The position numbers and the translations under genes were made by a program. Shown in pieces: positions 58,898 to 64,000 of a DNA stretch of 64,000 bases. The notes below the pieces were generated by a model that was given only the letters and a program-made list of their open reading frames with translations, was not told the DNA's origin and made no database searches. How positions within the stretch are numbered: position 1 is the first letter of the stretch; each line of letters begins with the position of its first letter. The DNA is from a marine gamma proteobacterium HTCC2143 (GTDB lineage Bacteria > Pseudomonadota > Gammaproteobacteria > Pseudomonadales > Dasaniaceae): contig AAVT01000007.1 in NCBI GenBank assembly GCA_000169075.1, positions 1 to 64,000 of the forward strand. Reading direction: 5' to 3'.

Positions 58898-59383
58898 CTA
58901 CCGAAGTTTTTTTACTTTCGGCATTGCTGCGGTGAGTTGTTTAAATAGCTTGGAGTTTTTGCTGATAAGCTTGTGTTTTGCATACGCGGCTACCGCCAAG
59001 CGCCAAGCATTTTCCTTACCGTGAGCATTGAGCGAAAAACTCGTGCAGACAATTTTTTGCTCCAGCTCGGACGCAATACCAATTTGAAAAATTGGAGTCA
59101 CCGTGCCACTCTTCTCAGTCTTCAGCAGGTAACTAATCCCCTTCACGCTACCATTGTCGTTAAAGCATCGGATCGCTTTAAGCTTCTTTTTGACCCGAGC
59201 TTGCTCCTGAACTAGCTCCTCATCACGAACGTTAGCTTCAAGCTCAACCTGCTTTCTCAGCCTTGGCCCGATACGCTTACCACCCTTCTTCAGGGAAAAA
59301 TATTCCTGATAAAGTTTCCCATTAACGGTACGACGGACGCGATAGCCATAAAACGCTTCGTTATCTAATAATTTGACACTCAT
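58898..59383 (-). CDS. Probable AP2-domain DNA-binding protein
   Basis: 161 basic residues with two AP2-like units. Unit 1 (about 10-35): YGYRVRRTVNGKLYQEYFSL, then KKGGKR. Unit 2 (about 78-140): GISYLLKTEKSG, VTPIFQIGI, and TSFSLNAHGKENAWRLAVAA, the last matching the AP2 pattern of FS followed by a Gly and an Ala-rich helix (FSvxKYGxxxAxxLA). Between them is a charged helix (RKQVELEANVRDEELVQEQA). Small AP2 proteins occur in marine gammaproteobacteria and in phage or homing elements. Assignment is from pattern recognition only. Confidence 0.6.
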   Translation of the reverse strand: MSVKLLDNEAFYGYRVRRTVNGKLYQEYFSLKKGGKRIGPRLRKQVELEANVRDEELVQEQARVKKKLKAIRCFNDNGSVKGISYLLKTEKSGTVTPIFQIGIASELEQKIVCTSFSLNAHGKENAWRLAVAAYAKHKLISKNSKLFKQLTAAMPKVKKLR

Positions 59384-59531
59384 CTTATTAGCTCTCCTCT
59401 GTTAACCGACCCGCTAAGCCAAATAAGCCTTAGCGGCTTATGCAGTGAGGGTCGATCTGTGATTAAGCTCTAAAAAATTAACAACGTTGAACGATCAGTA
59501 ATTGTTCAATACTACTGCCAGACAACCTTCA

Positions 59532-60239
59532 TTACCACCGATAAGCCGCCGGATACAAAGATTTTTCAACAGCCACGTAACGATGATAGATTTCGTCCAT
59601 ATGATCAAGTAGCACATCTTTCAGTAAAATCGGCTGTGAATCTAAAATCTCGAACAGATAATCCGGACTCAGCGCCCTCTGATATTCAACGGCTAAAGGG
59701 GCATAACTGAGATGCCAACGTTCAGGCCCTATGCCCCCACGATCATCCTGATAGGGACGAAAGAAACCCATGGAATCATTATTTTCAATTTTTATATCCA
59801 GCCAATCATGCATGGCAACAAAGGGACCATTTCCACTCACCTCAGCTTCCGTCAACTGTACATCATAACCGTCCGGCACCGCCGCTTTATCGTAAATATC
59901 GATGTCGGTACCCCAATGGTGGCGCGAGGCCCCCGGCAGCGCAGACCATCGCAAAATTGCCTGTGCAAGCTGCCAGTGATCTAAAACACTGACGTCAAGC
60001 GGCAGACCCTGTGCATCGAATACGGCACGATTTCCAACAACTTTGTCATTCCAGATCGCCAGCTGTCTGGGAAAATCTCGGTAAGCACTGACGATTTTCA
60101 GCTCGAAGCCCTCAATAACGCCCGCTTCCTGTAAGGCTTGAAAAGGAACCAAAATTTCATCATGCACGGCATGAGATAGACATTCGCGATCAATGAAGCG
60201 GTCGTCCAATCCACATAGAACATGTTTATCAAGCTGCAT
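59532..60239 (-). CDS. VanY/M15-family D-alanyl-D-alanine carboxypeptidase
   Basis: 235 residues with the M15B zinc site: IVSAYRDFPRQLAIWN, LPGASRHHWGTDIDIYD (H and D ligands) and ERWHLSYAPLAVEY (catalytic Glu and His ligand). No signal peptide is visible, so it may act on cytoplasmic muropeptides or be exported by another route. Start taken at the ATG 60239; the frame opens at a TTG at 60251. Confidence 0.88.
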   Translation of the reverse strand: MQLDKHVLCGLDDRFIDRECLSHAVHDEILVPFQALQEAGVIEGFELKIVSAYRDFPRQLAIWNDKVVGNRAVFDAQGLPLDVSVLDHWQLAQAILRWSALPGASRHHWGTDIDIYDKAAVPDGYDVQLTEAEVSGNGPFVAMHDWLDIKIENNDSMGFFRPYQDDRGGIGPERWHLSYAPLAVEYQRALSPDYLFEILDSQPILLKDVLLDHMDEIYHRYVAVEKSLYPAAYRW

Positions 60240-60338
60240 TATGATCGCCAAAATTAATGGTTGATGAATCCATAAAAGAATATAGTATAAGTAACGACGG
60301 TACTCTACTTAATAATAACAACATATCAGAGAGTCAAC

Positions 60339-60611
60339 ATGTCGAGTGATTTAATGGAACTGAAGAACCTAGGTAATACTTCAATTAACTGGTTACGGTC
60401 TATTGGCGTAAAAAGCCAACAGGATCTTGAAAGGATGGGAGCCGTGGCCGCTTACAATGAAATCAAGCGTCGTGGCATACGGGTTTCTAGAGTCTTGCTA
60501 TATGCGCTACATGGCGCAATGATAGATAAACACTGGAAAGATCTTGATAATGATACTAAACAGAGTTTGCTGGAACAGGCAGATGGACAATGTGACAGCG
60601 ATAGCCATTAA
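60339..60611 (+). CDS. TfoX/Sxy C-terminal-domain protein
   Basis: 90 residues: LKNLGNTSINWLRSIGVKSQ, QDLERMGAVAAYNEIKRRGI and LLYALHGAMIDKHWKDLD match the TfoX C-terminal (HhH-like) domain. The N-terminal TfoX domain is absent, so a competence role is not implied. Similar short proteins are common. AGAGAG precedes the ATG. Confidence 0.88.
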   Translation: MSSDLMELKNLGNTSINWLRSIGVKSQQDLERMGAVAAYNEIKRRGIRVSRVLLYALHGAMIDKHWKDLDNDTKQSLLEQADGQCDSDSH

Positions 60612-60696
60612 ATATCAATGACTCTACACAGTGTTTTCACAATAAGTATTCAGCTTTCTGCATAACAATTCTGCACGCGTCAGTGATGATAAAATT

Positions 60697-61014
60697 ATGA
60701 TACCGGTTTCCCATATAGACGATATCGAGGATGAATCCTCAAAAGGGCTTTCAATTGGCGACGATAGCTATTTCGCTGTCAAAAAAGATGCGCAGATATA
60801 CCTCTATAAAAATAAATGCCCACACTTAGGAATCGAATTGAATTGGCAAGAGGACCAGTTTTTAAATATGGATGGGGCACTCATACAATGCTCCACCCAT
60901 GGTGCGCTGTTTTTAATAGAGGATGGAGAATGTGTGTCAGGACCATGCATGGGGAAACGACTGGAAGCGCAATCGTTTGAGATTATCGATGGGAGTATAG
61001 TTTTAACCCCGTAA
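60697..61014 (+). CDS. Rieske [2Fe-2S] domain protein
   Basis: 105 residues with the small Rieske domain: YKNKCPHLGIELNW (C-x-H) and LIQCSTHGALFLIEDGEC (C-x-x-H). The size fits a ferredoxin of the dioxygenase or NirD type rather than bc1. Redox partner unknown; a possible companion of the TfoX-like gene upstream. Confidence 0.9.
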   Translation: MIPVSHIDDIEDESSKGLSIGDDSYFAVKKDAQIYLYKNKCPHLGIELNWQEDQFLNMDGALIQCSTHGALFLIEDGECVSGPCMGKRLEAQSFEIIDGSIVLTP

Positions 61015-61324
61015 TTTCAGTAACACAAGACAATAAGATAAAACCATCGTTTCATCACTTCCGTCATCCCCGCTATCTTGACATCGCCATTCCGCGGAGA
61101 CTGTTTAACATGCCATCGGAGCGAAGCAAACACTATATTGAGCACACTGGATTGGAAAAGGAGTAGCTGGTTAAACGATTGAACAGTGCGTAAAAATCGC
61201 TTACCGTCGAGTCGCGGCAACAAAGCATGCTAGCCACCAACTGACATATTTTCGGCAAAAAAAAACCCCCGCCTAAACTTTTACCTTTAAACGAGGGCCT
61301 ATCTGCGTTACTGCCGAAGAATAG
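61015..61324. other. Intergenic region between the Rieske gene and pnp
   Basis: 310 bases containing the pnp terminator (61257-61297). A 68-codon minus frame at 61017-61223 has no ribosome site or family resemblance and was not called. Confidence 0.45.
61257..61297 (-). terminator. Intrinsic terminator of rpsO-pnp
   Basis: On the minus strand CCCTCGTTTAAA pairs with TTTAGGCGGGGG (12 bp with three G-U) around an 8-base loop, followed by nine Ts. Confidence 0.88.
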
Positions 61325-63448
61325 TTATTCCCCAGCGGCGTCTCCACTGGTTTCAACTACAACTTCTTCCATCTCCTTCATTGACAGCTTAATACGTCCA
61401 CGCTGATCAACGTCAAGAACCTTAACCTTTATTACCTGACCTTCAGCTAAGTAATCAGTAACTTTCTCGACTCTTTCATTGGAAATCTGAGAGATATGTA
61501 CCAAACCATCCTTCCCAGGAAGAATATTAACAAAGGCACCAAAATCAACGATGCGAGCAACAGTACCTTCGTAAATCGCACCAACTTCGGCTTCAGCAGT
61601 AATTTCTTCTACTTTAGCAACGGCGGCATCACGAGAAGCGGCATCCGAACCATAGATACGAATTGTGCCATCATCATCAATATCAACCGTAGCGCCTGTT
61701 TCTTCGGTGATGGAACGAATTGTCGCCCCACCTTTACCAATAACATCACGAATTTTGTCGCTATCGATTTTGAAAGTGGCCATGCTCGGTGCGTTGTCAG
61801 AAACAGCTGATCTGGACTCACTAATAACGGCGTTCATCTGACCGAGGATATGCAAACGAGCGGTTAGTGCCTGCTCAAGCGCAATACTCATAATTTGCTC
61901 GTTAATACCTTCAATTTTGATATCCATCTGTAAAGCAGTAACACCATTAGCAGTACCGGCTACTTTAAAGTCCATATCACCCAGATGATCTTCATCACCT
62001 AGAATATCGGTCAAAACTGCGAACCGCTCTCCTTCTTTAATCAGCCCCATTGCTATACCAGCTACGGGTGCTTTCAAAGGAACACCAGCTTCCATCATCG
62101 ACATACTGGCCACACAGGCGCTAGCCATAGAGCTTGAACCGTTTGACTCAGTAATTTCCGCGACAACACGGATCGTATAAGGAAAGTCTTCGGGGTTCGG
62201 CAATACCGCAGCAACACCTCTGCGAGCCAAGCGACCGTGGCCGACTTCGCGGCGACTAGTAAAACCGATACGTCCACACTCACCTACCGAGTAAGGAGGG
62301 AAGTTATAGTGCAGCATAAAATTATCTTCACGCTTGCCTTCGAGGGCGTCAATCAACTGCGCATCTCGAGTTGTACCTAACGTGGTAACACCAATCGCTT
62401 GAGTTTCACCGCGAGTAAACAAAGCAGAGCCGTGAGCTTTAGCTAATACACCCACTTCCGCCTGAATCGGACGAACGGTATTGTTATCGCGTCCATCAAT
62501 GCGAGGCTCGCCATTCAAAATACGTTGTCTAACCGTCGATTTTTCAAGCTTGCTGAATACACCACTAACGTCTCCGGCACCATACTCAGCACCTTCAGCT
62601 TTTGCCAACTGTTCAATTGCCTGAGTTTTCAGTTCACCAACCTTCGAGTAACGATCAGCTTTATCAGTAATTCGATAAGCATCACCTATACCCTGCTTGT
62701 AGCCATTGGCAACGGCCGCCAACAGCGCGGTATTTTCTTCCTCAGGCTGCCAGTTCCAGCTGGGTTTACCGGCTTCACTGGCTAATTCTCCAATCACCTT
62801 TATAACAGTTTGCATTTCTTGGTGAGCAAATAGAACCGCACCTAACATCTGGTCCTCAGACAATTCTTGCGCTTCTGATTCAACCATCAATACGGCGTCG
62901 GAGGTACCTGCAACAACCATATCTAATGCACTGCCTGCCAACTGACTGTAACTAGGATTGAGGATATAACCGTTATCGGCAGTGAAGCCGACACGCGCTG
63001 CGCCAACAGGTCCACCGAAAGGAAGGCCTGAAATTGACAGCGCCGCTGACGTACCAATCAACGCAGCAATATCGGGATCAGTATCGTGATCTGCTGACAT
63101 AACTGTACAGACAACTTGAACTTCATTCTTAAAGCCCTTTGGGAACAGAGGACGCATTGGACGGTCGATTAACCGCGACGTCAATGTTTCTTTCTCTGAT
63201 GGGCGAGCTTCACGCTTGAAAAAACCACCCGGGATTTTCCCTACAGCATAAGATTTTTCCTGGTAATGAACACCTAGCGGGAAAAAGTCCATACCCTCTT
63301 TGGCTGATTTAGCACCGACAACAGTACACAAAACCTGTACATCACCAACAGTTACCATAACAGCACCGGTGGCTTGTCGAGCTATGCGCCCTGTCTCTAA
63401 TGTTACGGATTGACTACCGTATTGAAATGTTTTTTTAACTGGATTCAC
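61325..63448 (-). CDS. pnp: Polyribonucleotide nucleotidyltransferase (PNPase)
   Basis: A 3'-5' phosphorolytic exoribonuclease and degradosome subunit. 707 residues: two RNase PH domains ([36 protein letters not shown]), then a KH domain ([20 protein letters not shown]) and an S1 domain ([30 protein letters not shown]). Downstream of rpsO as in E. coli, where PNPase represses its own leader through an RNase III site; here a hairpin lies in the same gap. Confidence 0.98.
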   Translation of the reverse strand: MNPVKKTFQYGSQSVTLETGRIARQATGAVMVTVGDVQVLCTVVGAKSAKEGMDFFPLGVHYQEKSYAVGKIPGGFFKREARPSEKETLTSRLIDRPMRPLFPKGFKNEVQVVCTVMSADHDTDPDIAALIGTSAALSISGLPFGGPVGAARVGFTADNGYILNPSYSQLAGSALDMVVAGTSDAVLMVESEAQELSEDQMLGAVLFAHQEMQTVIKVIGELASEAGKPSWNWQPEEENTALLAAVANGYKQGIGDAYRITDKADRYSKVGELKTQAIEQLAKAEGAEYGAGDVSGVFSKLEKSTVRQRILNGEPRIDGRDNNTVRPIQAEVGVLAKAHGSALFTRGETQAIGVTTLGTTRDAQLIDALEGKREDNFMLHYNFPPYSVGECGRIGFTSRREVGHGRLARRGVAAVLPNPEDFPYTIRVVAEITESNGSSSMASACVASMSMMEAGVPLKAPVAGIAMGLIKEGERFAVLTDILGDEDHLGDMDFKVAGTANGVTALQMDIKIEGINEQIMSIALEQALTARLHILGQMNAVISESRSAVSDNAPSMATFKIDSDKIRDVIGKGGATIRSITEETGATVDIDDDGTIRIYGSDAASRDAAVAKVEEITAEAEVGAIYEGTVARIVDFGAFVNILPGKDGLVHISQISNERVEKVTDYLAEGQVIKVKVLDVDQRGRIKLSMKEMEEVVVETSGDAAGE

Positions 63449-63474
63449 TGACGAAACCCTCCCTTGTGGGATGT

Positions 63475-63537
63475 ATAAAAAAGCTCCGGAGCCTATTTTG
63501 AAAAAAATTCTAGGCCAAACCTACATCACCGGAGCTT
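63475..63537 (-). terminator. rpsO terminator / pnp leader hairpin
   Basis: On the minus strand AAGCTCCGG and CCGGAGCTT form a 9-bp stem around a 39-base loop that itself has GCCTA/TAGGC, followed by TTTTTATA. It can end rpsO mRNA, and the stem could be the site of RNase III processing. Confidence 0.75.
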
Positions 63538-63562
63538 CACGACTGTTCTTACTTTTTTGTGC

Positions 63563-63832
63563 TTAGCGACGCAGACCAAGACGCTTGATGAGGCTTGTGT
63601 AACGATCTACATTTTTGCCCTTCAAGTAATCCAGCAACTTACGACGCTGATTAACCATACGAATCAAACCACGACGTGAATGGTGGTCGTGTTTGTGGTC
63701 ACCAAAGTGACCTTGCAGCTTTTGAATATTAGCGGTCAACAGTGCAACTTGCACTTCTGGAGAGCCGGTATCACCTTCTGCAGTTTGATACTCTTTTACT
63801 ACTTCTGTTTTTTCTAAGGCTGATAGAGCCAT
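63563..63832 (-). CDS. rpsO: 30S ribosomal protein S15
   Basis: 89 residues from the ATG at 63832: [60 protein letters not shown] and [16 protein letters not shown] stands 7 bases before this ATG, so the longer frame to 63868 was not used. Upstream of it, 63833-64000 holds its leader and promoter region; no other gene is visible there. Confidence 0.98.
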   Translation of the reverse strand: MALSALEKTEVVKEYQTAEGDTGSPEVQVALLTANIQKLQGHFGDHKHDHHSRRGLIRMVNQRRKLLDYLKGKNVDRYTSLIKRLGLRR

Positions 63833-64000
63833 TGCAATTTCCTCATTAATAATAATATGCGAAGACAACGCATTATTTGCGCCATCGTTATGCAGCCTGA
63901 CCGCGCATACTTACAGTAAGGCTAGATTTGATTCAGAAGCTTACTTCCAAATCGTTTAGATAACCTGCTTCGATAGCAAATTACCCAATTTTTTTAAGCT

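Noticed and set aside
61017..61223. 68-codon minus-strand frame after the Rieske gene
   Set aside because: No ribosome site, no recognisable pattern, and it runs into a terminator region.

Overview
The window is a chromosomal segment of a gammaproteobacterium. It has moderate G+C, many near-abutting genes, and gene order closely matching the Pseudomonadales/Cellvibrionales type: yajQ/panE; rnpB-rsmI-lpoA-yraN-diaA-dolP; sspBA-petBC-petA-rpsI-rplM-zapE; nif3-algW-hisDG-murA-ibaG; yrbG-kdsD-lptCAB-rpoN-hpf-ptsN-rapZ-npr; yhdP-rng-maf-mreDCB divergent from gatCAB; and rpsO-pnp. The genus assignment is inference. I see no tRNA or rRNA genes, insertion sequences, prophage or CRISPR arrays.

Layout. 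0-5.6 kb: a frameshifted yajQ, then a vitamin B12 locus made of a promoter, a cobalamin riboswitch, a BtuB-like TonB receptor and a corrinoid adenosyltransferase. The B12 importer that follows has collapsed: btuF is frameshifted and truncated, btuC is gone, and only a broken 3' part of btuD remains. panE follows. 5.6-10 kb: an accessory-looking stretch with selO and four small or unknown genes. 10-21.4 kb: RNase P RNA with a clear promoter and terminator, rsmI, lpoA, yraN, diaA, dolP, the sspAB pair, a bc1 operon in which cytochrome b and cytochrome c1 form one ORF, the S9/L13 genes and zapE. 21.5-28.9 kb: zapG, a Nif3-family gene, an AlgW-type protease, hisG-hisD, murA, ibaG and an mlaC without the other mla genes. 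29-39 kb: the LPS transport and nitrogen-PTS block, with kdsC missing between kdsD and lptC, then mgtE and darP. 39-51.3 kb: yhdP, rng, maf and mreBCD on the minus strand, divergent from gatCAB. 51.3-61 kb: smaller conserved genes, an RND/MMPL exporter with a tandem acidic repeat, mpl, PilZ, ppa, a probable AP2-domain protein, a VanY-type peptidase, a TfoX C-terminal-domain protein and a Rieske protein. 61-64 kb: rpsO-pnp.

Most of the window is envelope growth (murA, mreBCD, lpoA, mpl, lptCAB, mlaC, yhdP), respiration (bc1), translation and RNA turnover (rpsI, rplM, rpsO, hpf, rsmI, darP, gatCAB, pnp, rng, rnpB), and regulated proteolysis (sspAB, algW). I did not find a convincing new multi-gene system. 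The points most worth a second look are the B12 importer collapse behind an intact-looking riboswitch, the cytochrome b-c1 fusion, the apparent ATT start of mreC, the orphan mlaC, and the small AP2-like protein.
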